Source: Sphingobacteriaceae bacterium (GTDB taxonomy: Bacteria; Bacteroidota; Bacteroidia; B-17B0; Aurantibacillaceae). From it: a stretch of 64,000 nucleotides of DNA. The notes under the pieces were generated by a model. That model was not told the DNA's origin and ran no database searches. It worked only from the letters and a program-made list of their open reading frames with translations. The stretch's first letter is position 1; each line of letters begins with the position of its first letter. Location: positions 4,030,001 to 4,094,000 of the forward strand of contig NVQB01000001.1 of NCBI GenBank assembly GCA_002319075.1. Reading direction: 5' to 3'. This document shows positions 26,957-35,826 of the stretch, in pieces. The position numbers and the translations under genes were made by a program.

Positions 26957-27541
26957 ATGGCAAAGAATTTTAAACTAAACATCCTTATTGCGGCATTTAT
27001 TTTTATTTCTTCGTTTGCTTTCGCACAAACGCCTGAGCCTGCGAAACAAGAAGATGAGTTTGCGAATAAAAAAGTAGAAACCAAAATAACGGAAGTTATT
27101 CCGACAGATTCATTAGCCGGCGGCGAACTTGTAAAGCGTGCTGTAGCCTGGATAAAAGTTGAAAGTCTGAAGTATAAAAAATCTGCAGGAACCACAACGG
27201 GAACTAAAGTGGAATGTGTTGCCAGTTTTCCGGTAAAACCTAAAGAGCTTAATCCGCAGGTAGATTACACCGGTAAAGTTACCATGAAAGTGGTGATCGA
27301 ATGCAAAGACAGTAAGTACCGTTACACCATCTCTGATATTAAACACATCAGTAAAAGTGGAAATGTTAACGGCGGAAGCGTTGATAACGTGGTTCCTGAT
27401 TGCGGAAGCATGGGCATGAACGATATTATTTGGAAAAGATTAAAGGGCGAGATGATGCGCGGCGCAGGTCTTGTTGCGAGTGATTTAAAAGTCGGGATGT
27501 CTGTTATAGCTACCGATAAAAAGGCCGAAGACGAGTGGTAA
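26957..27541 (+). CDS. DUF4468-like secreted protein
   Basis: 194 residues with a cleavable signal peptide (ILIAAFIFISSFAFAQ). The mature part has the DUF4468/TBP-like-fold pattern: an amphipathic region LVKRAVAWIKVESL, then YTGKVTMKVVIECKDSKYRYTISDIKH. Such proteins are common, uncharacterised periplasmic or outer-membrane-associated proteins of Bacteroidota. It is preceded by a near-consensus -7 box at 26911-26918 and is convergent with rarA. Confidence 0.75.
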   Translation: MAKNFKLNILIAAFIFISSFAFAQTPEPAKQEDEFANKKVETKITEVIPTDSLAGGELVKRAVAWIKVESLKYKKSAGTTTGTKVECVASFPVKPKELNPQVDYTGKVTMKVVIECKDSKYRYTISDIKHISKSGNVNGGSVDNVVPDCGSMGMNDIIWKRLKGEMMRGAGLVASDLKVGMSVIATDKKAEDEW

Positions 27542-27618
27542 TTATAGGTAATGCTGCAAAGCGGCAAATGTTTCTTTTTACACACATTGTCCATCTCACT
27601 TCCTACACTTTCCATTAG

Positions 27619-28890
27619 TTAATACCCATACTTCTCCTGCCACAACTTTTTGAGATAAGCCCTCTGTTCTGCTTCACGCGCGTTGTTACCGGGCTCATAA
27701 AATTTTTTCCCGCTTAATTCTTCAGGTAAAAATTCTTGTTCTGCAAAGTTGTTTTCAAACGAGTGAGCGTATTTGTAATCTTTTCCATAATCAAGATTCT
27801 TCATGAGTTTTGTAGGAGCATTTCTCAATTGTAAAGGCACAGGAAGATCGCCGGTTTGATCTACGGCAGCAGAAGCTTCTGCAATACCCATGTAGCTGGC
27901 GTTGCTCTTTGCACTGCAGGCTAAGTAAGTAACGCACTGCGCAAGGATAATCCTGGCTTCAGGCATGCCGATTACTTTTACCGCGTTAAAACAATTATTG
28001 GCAAGCAATAAAGCATTCGGATTTGCATTACCAATATCCTCACTCGACAGGATTAAGAGTCTTCTGGCTATAAAAGAAGGATCCTCACCGCCTTTTAGCA
28101 TGCGCGCAAGATAATAGAGCGCGGCGTTGGGATCACTTCCCCTGATTGATTTTATAAACGCAGAGATAATATCGTAATGTTGTTCTCCATTTTTATCATA
28201 TAAAGCAAGGTTTTGTTGAATGGTATTTAAAACAAGTTCGTTGGTTATAATAATCTCGGCTGAAGCAGAACTGTTTACTACAATTTCAAGAGCATTTAAA
28301 AGTTTCCGCGCGTCTCCGCCACTTACCCGCACTAACGCCTCATGCTCTTGTAGATCGATTTTTTTCGCAGACAAATACTCATCATCACGGATAGCGTTCT
28401 GTAAAAGACTTACAAGTTCTTGTTCTTCCAAAGATTTTAAAACATAAATCTGACAGCGCGATAATAAAGCGGGAATTACTTCAAAAGAAGGATTTTCTGT
28501 AGTGGCGCCGATTAAAGTCACCACACCTTTTTCTACCGCACCTAACAGCGAATCTTGTTGCGATTTGCTAAAACGGTGAATCTCATCTATAAATAAAACA
28601 GGTTTACTTTGATTAAATAAATTATTGTCGCTTGCCTTTTCAATCACTTCACGCACATCTTTTACCCCGCTGTTAATAGCACTTAACATGTAAAATGGTC
28701 GTTTTAATTCTGCAGCAATAATAAGTGCCAGAGAGGTTTTACCAACACCCGGAGGACCCCATAGAATAAGGGAAGGCAACAGGTTTTGTTTTATGGCGCT
28801 GCGCAGGGCGCTGTTTGAACCTATGATGTGTTGCTGACCTATATACTGGTCGAGGGTTTTGGGGCGTATACGTTCGGCTAAAGGCTGCAT
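27619..28890 (-). CDS. rarA: Replication-associated recombination protein RarA/MgsA
   Basis: 423-residue AAA+ ATPase related to clamp loaders, acting at stalled replication forks. Start motif [19 protein letters not shown]. Walker A GPPGVGKT (45-52), Walker [16 protein letters not shown], sensor 1 [12 protein letters not shown]. The C-terminal tetramerisation part has [15 protein letters not shown] and [10 protein letters not shown], and the end matches MgsA_C ([19 protein letters not shown]). It is divergent from the small hypothetical at 28967 by 76 bases. Confidence 0.96.
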   Translation of the reverse strand: MQPLAERIRPKTLDQYIGQQHIIGSNSALRSAIKQNLLPSLILWGPPGVGKTSLALIIAAELKRPFYMLSAINSGVKDVREVIEKASDNNLFNQSKPVLFIDEIHRFSKSQQDSLLGAVEKGVVTLIGATTENPSFEVIPALLSRCQIYVLKSLEEQELVSLLQNAIRDDEYLSAKKIDLQEHEALVRVSGGDARKLLNALEIVVNSSASAEIIITNELVLNTIQQNLALYDKNGEQHYDIISAFIKSIRGSDPNAALYYLARMLKGGEDPSFIARRLLILSSEDIGNANPNALLLANNCFNAVKVIGMPEARIILAQCVTYLACSAKSNASYMGIAEASAAVDQTGDLPVPLQLRNAPTKLMKNLDYGKDYKYAHSFENNFAEQEFLPEELSGKKFYEPGNNAREAEQRAYLKKLWQEKYGY

Positions 28891-28966
28891 TTATATTAAT
28901 TATATTTAACGGTTAAGTAAATAATAAATTCCTATTTTTACGTATAAAATTTCTACAAAAATTGTT

Positions 28967-29518
28967 ATGAGTAAATTAAAAGCAACTTCTTTCCGAACGG
29001 GCGTTTTGGGTATTGTTCTCTTATTAACCCTTGCAGCATTTAAAGGTGAGAAAGATTCTTTACATAAAAGAACTTTTAACATCATGTTGGATGAATTGAA
29101 AGATGGAGTTCCCGTAAAAGCGGGGAAAAAAGGGATTGCCGATAAATTTTATTTTAAAGAAGGGAAAGTTTTCAGCGATTTTTTAAATGAAAAATTTGGT
29201 TACAAATGGATGCGTTACCGTATTAACAAAGATTCTATTTTTACCGATTCTACAGACACAGAAGTACGTTGGTTAGAAGTTGAGTCGTCAGCAACCAACG
29301 AAGACAATCAAACAGTGATGATAAATTTTACTTCAGTTGAATGGGATCTGGATGGAACTGTCAAGATTACAAAAAACGATAAGATTAAAAAATACTATGA
29401 TATTGTTGGACGCGAAAAAGGCGGAAAGCCTAAGAAGCCAAAAAAACCAAAAGCGAATAAAGTTTTTGAAATTGTTGAGCCAGGAACAGAACCAAGCACT
29501 GAGGAAAATCGTAAGTAA
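28967..29518 (+). CDS. Hypothetical exported or membrane-anchored protein
   Basis: 183 residues. One hydrophobic segment near the start (TGVLGIVLLLTLAAF) acts as a signal peptide or anchor. The mature part has a hydrophilic alpha/beta-like body (KFYFKEGKVFSDFLNEKFGYK, TEVRWLEVESSA, VEWDLDGTVKITK). It ends in a Lys/Pro tract, PKKPKKPKANK, before an acidic tail. I do not recognise the family. The msrA gene follows after 4 bases, so the two are co-transcribed and might share an envelope stress role. Confidence 0.7.
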   Translation: MSKLKATSFRTGVLGIVLLLTLAAFKGEKDSLHKRTFNIMLDELKDGVPVKAGKKGIADKFYFKEGKVFSDFLNEKFGYKWMRYRINKDSIFTDSTDTEVRWLEVESSATNEDNQTVMINFTSVEWDLDGTVKITKNDKIKKYYDIVGREKGGKPKKPKKPKANKVFEIVEPGTEPSTEENRK

Positions 29519-29522
29519 GAGC

Positions 29523-30215
29523 ATGAAAAACCTATCAGGCATAAAAATAGCTGTAACGATGGTTGCAGCTATTTTTTTTATCACCGCATGCGGACAGAAT
29601 AAACCACAGGAAACAAAAAAACTAAGTATGAAAACAGAAGAAACAAGCACTAAAACCCCAAACATTCCGGCCATAAATTCAGGCATAGATACAGCAACTT
29701 TCGGAGCAGGTTGTTTCTGGTGCATCGAAGCAGTATTTCAACGTCTGAATGGCGTAATTAGCGTAAAGAGTGGCTACAGTGGGGGACATGTGAAAAATCC
29801 ATCGTATCGCGAAGTTTGTAATGGAACAACAGGACATGCTGAGGTAGCGGAGATCGTATACGATAAAAGTAAATTGAGCTTTGATGAATTATTAGAGGTT
29901 TTTTGGAAGACTCACGATCCAACTACTCTAAATCAACAAGGTAATGATCACGGAACCCAATACCGCTCGGCTATTTTTTATCATACGCTTGAGCAGAAAG
30001 AAAAAGCAGAGAAATATAAAAACGAATTAAATGCGGCAAAGGTTTATCCTGATCCCATTGTTACAGAGATAGTTCCTTTTGAGAAATTTTACGTGGCAGA
30101 AGACTACCATCAAAATTATTACAATCAAAATGGCGAACAGGGCTATTGCAAATTTGTAATTCAACCAAAGGTGGAGAAATTTGAAAAGATCTTTAAAGAT
30201 AAGATGAAGCACTAA
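29523..30215 (+). CDS. msrA: Lipoprotein peptide-methionine (S)-S-oxide reductase MsrA
   Basis: 230 residues from the ATG at 29523. A longer frame begins at 29337 inside the upstream gene, but it lacks a coherent N-terminus. The signal peptide ends in lipobox ITAC (lipidated Cys23). The MsrA domain begins at ~58, with catalytic Cys64 in GAGCFWCIEAVFQRL. Other motifs are GYSGG, EVCNGTTGHAEVAEI, HDPTTLNQQGNDHGTQYRS and EDYHQNYY. It repairs oxidised methionine, here probably in periplasmic or outer-membrane proteins. Most MsrA are cytosolic, so the lipid anchor is worth noting. It is followed by a strong terminator. Confidence 0.93.
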   Translation: MKNLSGIKIAVTMVAAIFFITACGQNKPQETKKLSMKTEETSTKTPNIPAINSGIDTATFGAGCFWCIEAVFQRLNGVISVKSGYSGGHVKNPSYREVCNGTTGHAEVAEIVYDKSKLSFDELLEVFWKTHDPTTLNQQGNDHGTQYRSAIFYHTLEQKEKAEKYKNELNAAKVYPDPIVTEIVPFEKFYVAEDYHQNYYNQNGEQGYCKFVIQPKVEKFEKIFKDKMKH

Positions 30216-30253
30216 GGGGTTTCGGGATATTTATTCGGATTGTTATTAATTAA

Positions 30254-30285
30254 AAAAGCGGAAGAGACATCTTCCGCTTTTTGTT
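30254..30285. terminator. Bidirectional terminator between msrA and efp
   Basis: A perfect 12-bp stem (30254-30265 with 30270-30281), loop GACA, with A-run on the left and T-run on the right. It serves the convergent msrA and efp genes. Confidence 0.88.
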
Positions 30286-30334
30286 TTAAAATCCTAAGTC
30301 TAATCTATTGCTTAAAAACTATTAACTATAAAAC

Positions 30335-30898
30335 TTATTTCTTAATACGTTCAACATATTCACCTGTGCGGGTGTCGATTTTCACCCAGTCGCCTTCGTT
30401 TAAAAATAAAGGAACACGAATTTCTGTACCGGTATCAATTTTTGCAGGTTTTAATGTGTTAGTCGCTGTATCGCCTTTTAATCCTGGTTCTGCATAGGTA
30501 ATCTGAGCCTCTACAAAAGTCGGAGCTTCAGCGAGGATAGCATCATCGCCTTCAAAGCTGATCTTTACTTCCATACCTTCTTTTAAGAAACGTCCGCTAT
30601 CACCAAACATTAACAAAGGAATATGCACTTGTTCAAAAGACTCATTATCCATTACCACAGCAAATTCTCCTTCGGTATAAATAAATTGCATCATGCGAAA
30701 TTCCACACGTACAACTTCTACGCTTTCACCGCTTCTGAAACGGTTTTCTGTTTGTTTGCCATTTTTTAAGTTACGCATTTTAGCCTGGTAAAAAGCACGT
30801 AAGTTACCGGGAGTGCGGTGTTGGTAGTCTGTAATTTGAACCAGTTCTCCGTTAAAGCGGATGATTGAACCTACATTGATGTCGCCTGTATCTGCCAT
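30335..30898 (-). CDS. efp: Elongation factor P with Asn at the modification site
   Basis: 187 residues with the three beta-barrel domains of EF-P, which helps ribosomes through polyproline stretches. The C-terminus KGDTATNTLKPAKIDTGTEI and VPLFLNEGDWVKIDTRTGEY is diagnostic. The domain I loop reads HRTPGNLRAFYQAK. Aligned to E. coli PGKGQAF, the modified Lys34 is replaced by Asn32 in this protein's numbering. Neither Lys nor Arg stands at the tip. Such forms exist in this phylum from memory. Their modification, if any, is unclear to me. It is downstream of accA on the same strand with a palindrome between. Confidence 0.95.
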   Translation of the reverse strand: MADTGDINVGSIIRFNGELVQITDYQHRTPGNLRAFYQAKMRNLKNGKQTENRFRSGESVEVVRVEFRMMQFIYTEGEFAVVMDNESFEQVHIPLLMFGDSGRFLKEGMEVKISFEGDDAILAEAPTFVEAQITYAEPGLKGDTATNTLKPAKIDTGTEIRVPLFLNEGDWVKIDTRTGEYVERIKK

Positions 30899-30925
30899 GT
30901 TTTTTTATTTTAATTTTTATTTATT

Positions 30926-30941
30926 CCCGATAGCTATCGGG
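30926..30941. repeat. 16-bp perfect palindrome CCCGATAGCTATCGGG
   Basis: Lies between accA and efp. A degenerate relative (TCGGATAGCTATAGGA) occurs near 36032-36047. Similar palindromes are, to my recollection, frequent in Bacteroidota genomes. There is no T-run on the minus strand, so it is not a typical terminator. Confidence 0.6.
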
Positions 30942-30970
30942 GTTAAGCTTTATGATATTAATTTTTCTAA

Positions 30971-31942
30971 TTAGAGATCCTCTTCAGAAAGGTCGTGAAC
31001 TACCCCCATTGCTGAGAATTTTTCAATACGTTGATCTATGCGTTCCTCTGGTTTTAATTTCCCCAAAGTTGCCAGATGTTTTTTAATTTCTTCTTTTACG
31101 GTTGCAAAAATCAGTTCATGGTTGCGGTGAGCTCCTCCAAGGGGTTCAGGGATGATGCCATCAATCAAACCATTTTTACTCATGTCGTGCGAAGTTAATT
31201 TTAATGCTTCAGCGGCTTTTTCTTTAAAGTTCCAGCTTCTCCATAAAATAGACGAACAAGATTCGGGAGAAATTACAGAGTACCAGGTGTTTTCCAACAT
31301 TAAAACCTTATCGCCAATACCAATTCCCAATGCACCTCCACTGGCTCCTTCGCCAATGATAATGCAAATTACCGGAACCTTTAACTGAACCATTTCCAAA
31401 AGATTACGGGCAATGGCTTCTCCTTGTCCGCGTTCTTCAGCTTCCAGCCCGGGATAAGCACCCGGTGTATCAATAAAAGTAACGATGGGTTTATTAAATT
31501 TTTCAGCCATTTTCATAAGACGTAGGGCCTTACGATAGCCTTCGGGGTTGGCCATTCCAAAACGTCTGATCTGGCGCATTTTTGTATTGATACCTTTTTG
31601 CTGACCTATGAACATTACTGTTTGTCCGTCAATCTCTCCAAATCCACCAACCATAGCTTTGTCATCGCCCACAGTTCTGTCGCCATGCAGCTCCATAAAA
31701 CTTTTGTTGGAAACCGCATCTATATAAGCTAAAGTGTAGGGTCTTTCAGGATGACGGCTTACCTGTACTCTTTGCCAGGCGCTCAGGTTCGAATAAAGTT
31801 CCTGCGTCTTCTCGTCCATGTGCATTTCCAACTCTTTGATTTTGTCCGATAAATCAACTTTGCTTTTAGAAGCTACTTCCTTAAGCTTTATTAATTCGGC
31901 TTCCATCTCCTGAATTGGCTTTTCAAAATCCAAATACGTCAT
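30971..31942 (-). CDS. accA: Acetyl-CoA carboxylase carboxyltransferase subunit alpha
   Basis: 323 residues. It transfers CO2 from carboxybiotin to acetyl-CoA together with AccD, the first step of fatty-acid synthesis. Motifs include the start [62 protein letters not shown] and [14 protein letters not shown]. The length is normal. It lies 72 bases upstream of efp, and the accA-efp order is probably one transcript. Confidence 0.96.
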   Translation of the reverse strand: MTYLDFEKPIQEMEAELIKLKEVASKSKVDLSDKIKELEMHMDEKTQELYSNLSAWQRVQVSRHPERPYTLAYIDAVSNKSFMELHGDRTVGDDKAMVGGFGEIDGQTVMFIGQQKGINTKMRQIRRFGMANPEGYRKALRLMKMAEKFNKPIVTFIDTPGAYPGLEAEERGQGEAIARNLLEMVQLKVPVICIIIGEGASGGALGIGIGDKVLMLENTWYSVISPESCSSILWRSWNFKEKAAEALKLTSHDMSKNGLIDGIIPEPLGGAHRNHELIFATVKEEIKKHLATLGKLKPEERIDQRIEKFSAMGVVHDLSEEDL

Positions 31943-32179
31943 TCTTTATTTTAAATTAGTTAGGGCGCAAAGATAGAAATTTTTAAAAAATAGGGCGGGT
32001 TCTGTTACAGGCTTAAAATACTGATAATCAGTATACAAAGAAAAAGAATTAAAAAGCTTGACGTGCTTAGAGCATAATTTGAAACCACTTAAGCAATAAG
32101 ACCTGCAACTTATCAAACATTTAGCTCCGATAATTGTACTCAGGTATTTTTTTAAGTATCTTTATAAATCTCTTATTCT

Positions 32180-32992
32180 ATGAAAAATTTATTCAAAGTT
32201 ATCGTGTTTGTGCTTCCTGCAATGTTGGTGTTTCCTTCTTGCGAAAAAGATAAAAAAACAGTTGAAGACCCTGGAGTGCCAGCGCCAATAGCTGGAGGAT
32301 CTTCCACAATTTCGGCAACCGGTACCATGAAGGTTGAGTTTCATAATATGGTGGATTCTGATCCATTAGAGTATGGTAAGATGTATAAAAATCCACATGG
32401 TGATCCTTATACCATTAGCAAATTCAATTATTATATCAGCAACATTGTTCTTACTAAAAATGATAATTCAAAAATCACAATTGCCAATCAATACCAGATA
32501 ATCGAGCAGGCAGATGATACAACGCGCACAATTAAACTAAAAGGTGTTCCCGAAGGTTCTTATAAGGCAATTCGTTTGATTTTAGGTGTTGACAGTGCGC
32601 GCAATAAATCAGGGGCGCAGTCTGGTGGTCTTGACGTTAATTATGCTTCTGATATGTACTGGGGCTGGAACCAGGGTTATATTTTTCTGAAGTTAGAAGG
32701 TACATCCGATTCGTCAGCTACAAAAAGTATTACTTTTCACATGGGTGGGGCAAGCGGTGTCTATAAAACACAGCGCGAAATAAATATCGATTTTGTAGCA
32801 GCTGAGGCAAATGTTACAAAGACTTCTACACCGACATTGCATTTGAACGTAGATGTAAATGAGATGTTTAAAAGTCCGGCTTTAATAGCTTTCTCTGTAA
32901 ATTCGAACGCGCAATCAGCAGGCACAAAGATCGCAAAAACCATCGCTGATAATTATGCGGATATGATTAAATACGGTAGTATCAAAAATTAA
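32180..32992 (+). CDS. MbnP-like lipoprotein
   Basis: 270 residues. Lipoprotein signal with lipidated Cys21 (VFPSC) followed by EKDKK. The mature domain has the MbnP family pattern: MKVEFHNMVDSDPLEYGKMY near residue 50, FNYYISNIVLTK near 82, and the aromatic signature YWGWNQGYIFLKLEG at 160-174 (Trp161 and Trp163). In methanotrophs MbnP binds copper, and a Trp is converted to kynurenine by its partner MbnH. The stop codon overlaps the start of the MbnH-like gene (TAATG at 32990-32994), showing tight coupling. The copper role here is inferred from the family. Confidence 0.85.
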   Translation: MKNLFKVIVFVLPAMLVFPSCEKDKKTVEDPGVPAPIAGGSSTISATGTMKVEFHNMVDSDPLEYGKMYKNPHGDPYTISKFNYYISNIVLTKNDNSKITIANQYQIIEQADDTTRTIKLKGVPEGSYKAIRLILGVDSARNKSGAQSGGLDVNYASDMYWGWNQGYIFLKLEGTSDSSATKSITFHMGGASGVYKTQREINIDFVAAEANVTKTSTPTLHLNVDVNEMFKSPALIAFSVNSNAQSAGTKIAKTIADNYADMIKYGSIKN

Positions 32993-34038
32993 TGATCAAA
33001 AAATTCATACTTGCATCTCTTCTTATAGTTTCAGTGATTTCCTGTAAAGTAGATCCTAAAATTCCTGTTGCCGACAACCTTGTACTAACCGTGCCTGAAG
33101 GGTGGCCGCAACCGCATTATAATTTTGAAGAGAATCCGATTACGCAGGATCGTTTTATTTTAGGCCGTGCTTTATTTTATGAGCCCATGCTGAGTGTTAC
33201 AAACTCTATATCCTGCGGCACTTGTCACCAGGACTTCGCTGCGTTTGCCAATAAAGGTCATATTACAAGTCACGGGGTGGTTGTAGATGGCGTGGAGCGC
33301 GAGGGTACACGAAACAGTCCCGGACTTTTTAACCTGGCGTGGCATCCCACCTTTATGTATGATGGAGGAAGTAGTCACATTGAGTTACAGCCTGTAGCTC
33401 CCATTACCAACACGCTGGAAATGGCAGAACAGATTCCTTCGGTAATTGCTAAGTTGCAGTCTTCACAAAAATACCGCAGCCTTTTTAAAAATGCTTATGG
33501 TGATGAAGTTATAACAGGTCAGAGACTTTTAAAATCTTTGGCTCAGTTTATGGGATTAATAACTTCTTCAAACAGTAAGTTCGATCAGTATAAACGTCAC
33601 GAAAAAAATGTTCAGTTAACTTCTGAAGAAGAAAGAGGATATGGCTTATTTCAGGCTAATTGTGCTTCGTGTCATAAAGAACCGTTATTTTCGGATTTTG
33701 AGTTCAGGAGTAATGGCTTAGCGATTAGCCGGGTTTACAAAGATAGTGGCAGGGCTCATGTAACATCACTTCCTGAAGACCGTTATAAATTTAAAACGCC
33801 AAGTCTTCGTAACGTGGCGCTTACTGATCCTTATATGCACGATGGGCGTTTCGCTACTTTAGAACAATGCCTCGATCACTATACCAATCCGGCGAAGCAG
33901 ACAGAGAATCTTGATCCGTTATTAAAAAATCCTCTGCCTCTTACTCCACAGGATAAAAAAGATATCATTTCCTTTCTGCATACCCTCAGCGATTTTGAAT
34001 TGATAAAAGATCAGCGTTTTGCAGATCCTAATCACTAA
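32992..34038 (+). CDS. MbnH-like di-heme cytochrome-c peroxidase family lipoprotein
   Basis: 348 residues. Lipobox ISC puts the lipidated Cys at 18. There are two heme-c motifs, CGTCH (75-79) and CASCH (224-228), in the usual places of the MauG/CcpA superfamily. Other typical stretches are RFILGRALFYEPMLSVTNSI, RNSPGLFNLAW, DGGSSHIELQ, FKTPSLRNVALTDPYMHDGR and LEQCLDHY. It is periplasmic-facing. The one-base overlap with an MbnP-like gene identifies it as the probable partner that oxidises MbnP. The overlap is seen directly. The reaction is from the family. The pairing is inference. Confidence 0.88.
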   Translation: MIKKFILASLLIVSVISCKVDPKIPVADNLVLTVPEGWPQPHYNFEENPITQDRFILGRALFYEPMLSVTNSISCGTCHQDFAAFANKGHITSHGVVVDGVEREGTRNSPGLFNLAWHPTFMYDGGSSHIELQPVAPITNTLEMAEQIPSVIAKLQSSQKYRSLFKNAYGDEVITGQRLLKSLAQFMGLITSSNSKFDQYKRHEKNVQLTSEEERGYGLFQANCASCHKEPLFSDFEFRSNGLAISRVYKDSGRAHVTSLPEDRYKFKTPSLRNVALTDPYMHDGRFATLEQCLDHYTNPAKQTENLDPLLKNPLPLTPQDKKDIISFLHTLSDFELIKDQRFADPNH

Positions 34039-34055
34039 AAAAAGTAAGTACTACT

Positions 34056-34430
34056 ATGAACAAATTATTTTTTCTCAGCGCCCTGCTTATTATCGGTATC
34101 AGTTTTTCCTGCAAAAAAAATCAACTGGGAGGGAAGTCAACTGTGAGTGGAGTTGTGGCTCATCACTCTAAACCAATTGCCCGAGCAACAGTCTTTATTA
34201 AATTTAATACAAAAGAATTTCCCGGATCTGACACTACGGCTTACGACGATAAAATACGTGCCGACGAAAATGGTAATTATTCTTTTAAGTGTTACAAGGG
34301 CGACTACTATTTGTACGGATTCGGTTATGATTTTGGCATTGATCCTCCTTACACAGTGGTTGGTGGCGTTCCGGTTCATATTCGTAACAAAGAAGACCTC
34401 GAAATCAATGTGGCTGTAACGGAAGATTAA
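34056..34430 (+). CDS. Small lipoprotein with carboxypeptidase-regulatory-like fold
   Basis: 124 residues. The signal peptide ends with FSC (Cys19). The mature part fits a single CarboxypepD_reg or transthyretin-like beta-sandwich: STVSGVVAHHSKPIARATVF, then DENGNYSFKCYKGDYYLYGF. It starts 17 bases after the MbnH-like gene and is probably in the same operon, making it a possible third component. No metal-binding motif is evident apart from the adjacent His pair HH near residue 36. Function unknown. Confidence 0.72.
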   Translation: MNKLFFLSALLIIGISFSCKKNQLGGKSTVSGVVAHHSKPIARATVFIKFNTKEFPGSDTTAYDDKIRADENGNYSFKCYKGDYYLYGFGYDFGIDPPYTVVGGVPVHIRNKEDLEINVAVTED

Positions 34431-34436
34431 CTATTT

Positions 34437-35204
34437 ATGCCACTAAAAATTACTTTTTTAGGAACAGGTACTTCACAGGGAGTTCCCATGATCGGATGTC
34501 ATTGCGAAGTCTGCAGCAGCGAAGATTCACGCGATAAACGTTTACGCTCTTCTATTTTAATAGAGACTGAAAAAACAAGAATTGTTATCGATTCAGGACC
34601 GGATTTCAGACAACAATTGCTGCGTGAAAAAACTAAAAAGTTAGATGCAGTTGTATTTACGCATGAGCACAAAGATCATATTGCAGGATTGGATGAAGTG
34701 AAAGCTTTTAATTTTATTCATAAAATGCGAATGCCTGTGTATGCCACGGAGCGTGTACAACAGGCTTTAAAACGTGAATTTGCTTATATTTTTGCTGATG
34801 AAAAATATCCTGGTATTCCCGAAATTGATCTTTATGAATTTAATAACGAAACTTTTGCCGTAAATGATATTGTTTTGGAGCCCATTAATGTTTTGCATTA
34901 TAAGCTGCCTGTAAAAGGATTTCGCGTAAATAATTTCGCTTATATCACCGACGCTAATTTTATTGCAGAAACGGAAAAGAAAAAATTACAAAACCTGGAT
35001 GTTCTTGTTTTGAACGCACTGCGCAGGGAACCACATATTTCTCACTTTACTTTTGAGGAAGCGATTGCTATGGTTCAGGAATTAAAACCTAAAAAGGCCT
35101 ACTTCACGCATATTTCGCATCAGTTGGGATTGCATGAAGCATTGAATAAAGAACTGCCGGCTAATATTGAGTTGGCTATGGATGGGCTGCAATTGCTAGT
35201 GTGA
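34437..35204 (+). CDS. MBL-fold metallo-hydrolase (PhnP-like)
   Basis: 255 residues. The metallo-beta-lactamase fold has the start ITFLGTGTSQGVPMIGCHCEVC, with two Cys as in PhnP-type phosphoribosyl cyclic phosphodiesterases. The metal motif HEHKDHIAG (HxHxDH) follows, with IDSGPDFRQQLL, YITDANF and the C-terminal FTHISHQLGLH. It probably hydrolyses a cyclic phosphodiester or nucleotide, with the substrate unknown. It starts 6 bases after the small lipoprotein, so it may be co-transcribed with the MbnP/MbnH operon even though the function looks unrelated. It is cytoplasmic. Confidence 0.88.
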   Translation: MPLKITFLGTGTSQGVPMIGCHCEVCSSEDSRDKRLRSSILIETEKTRIVIDSGPDFRQQLLREKTKKLDAVVFTHEHKDHIAGLDEVKAFNFIHKMRMPVYATERVQQALKREFAYIFADEKYPGIPEIDLYEFNNETFAVNDIVLEPINVLHYKLPVKGFRVNNFAYITDANFIAETEKKKLQNLDVLVLNALRREPHISHFTFEEAIAMVQELKPKKAYFTHISHQLGLHEALNKELPANIELAMDGLQLLV

Positions 35205-35214
35205 TGTCTGGCAA

Positions 35215-35826
35215 TTAGGCCGCAACACGCTGCAGAATAATCAAACAAGGTTTATCAGAAGTCACCTTTACAATGTGTCCTAAATTCAGAGGAACTGCAT
35301 AATAGTCTCCTGCTACTAATGAATATGTCTTTTGATCAGTAACAATATCGCAACTGCCTTCAAGAATCAGGAATTTTTCAATTTCTTTATCGTGTATTTC
35401 GTAAGGAGTTGAGGTTACTAATCTGACAATCGCAGTCATTTTAGAAACTTCGTGACCAATAATTTTAAGTTCAATGTCTTCTGTACTTTCTGAAAGATCG
35501 AGGTCTTTTCTCATTAACCACTCTGAAAAGTCTTCCGCTGTTGATTTTTCAGACAATTCAGGTGGAAAAGCCGGTGCTTCACCAAGCGTTAAACGTTCTG
35601 TATAATCTATAGTGCCCATTAAAAGTGCTTTGACATCGCTTTTAGGAGCTGGTACTTTTTCCTGGGCTACCGTTAGCAGAGCTTCCGTAATAGCATCTAG
35701 TTCTTCATGAATTTCTGGATACGAAGTTGCCCACTTCCTGATAGAAAGATTTTCTTCCTCAGAAGTTAAGCCCAGAATGTATAATTCGAGAATGCCTGAC
35801 TCTAAAAACTCTTTTATATTTTTCAT
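35215..35826 (-). CDS. Anti-sigma-factor-like protein with C-terminal cupin
   Basis: 203 residues. The N-terminal ~70 residues (EFLESGILELYILGLTSEEE, then KWATSYPEIHEELDAI) match the cytosolic anti-sigma domain seen in Bacteroidota RskA/ChrR-type proteins. The C-terminal half is a cupin barrel (EKFLILEGSCDIVTDQKTY, VAGDYYAVPLNLGHIVKV). Histidines are few and the metal site looks incomplete. ChrR-like proteins normally sit beside an ECF sigma factor. None is present within this window, so this is an orphan. It is convergent with the MBL gene by 10 bases. Confidence 0.75.
   Translation of the reverse strand: MKNIKEFLESGILELYILGLTSEEENLSIRKWATSYPEIHEELDAITEALLTVAQEKVPAPKSDVKALLMGTIDYTERLTLGEAPAFPPELSEKSTAEDFSEWLMRKDLDLSESTEDIELKIIGHEVSKMTAIVRLVTSTPYEIHDKEIEKFLILEGSCDIVTDQKTYSLVAGDYYAVPLNLGHIVKVTSDKPCLIILQRVAA

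Noticed and set aside
29337-29522. Longer N-terminus for msrA
   Set aside because: This part lies fully inside the upstream coding gene. A signal peptide with lipobox begins at the ATG at 29523.
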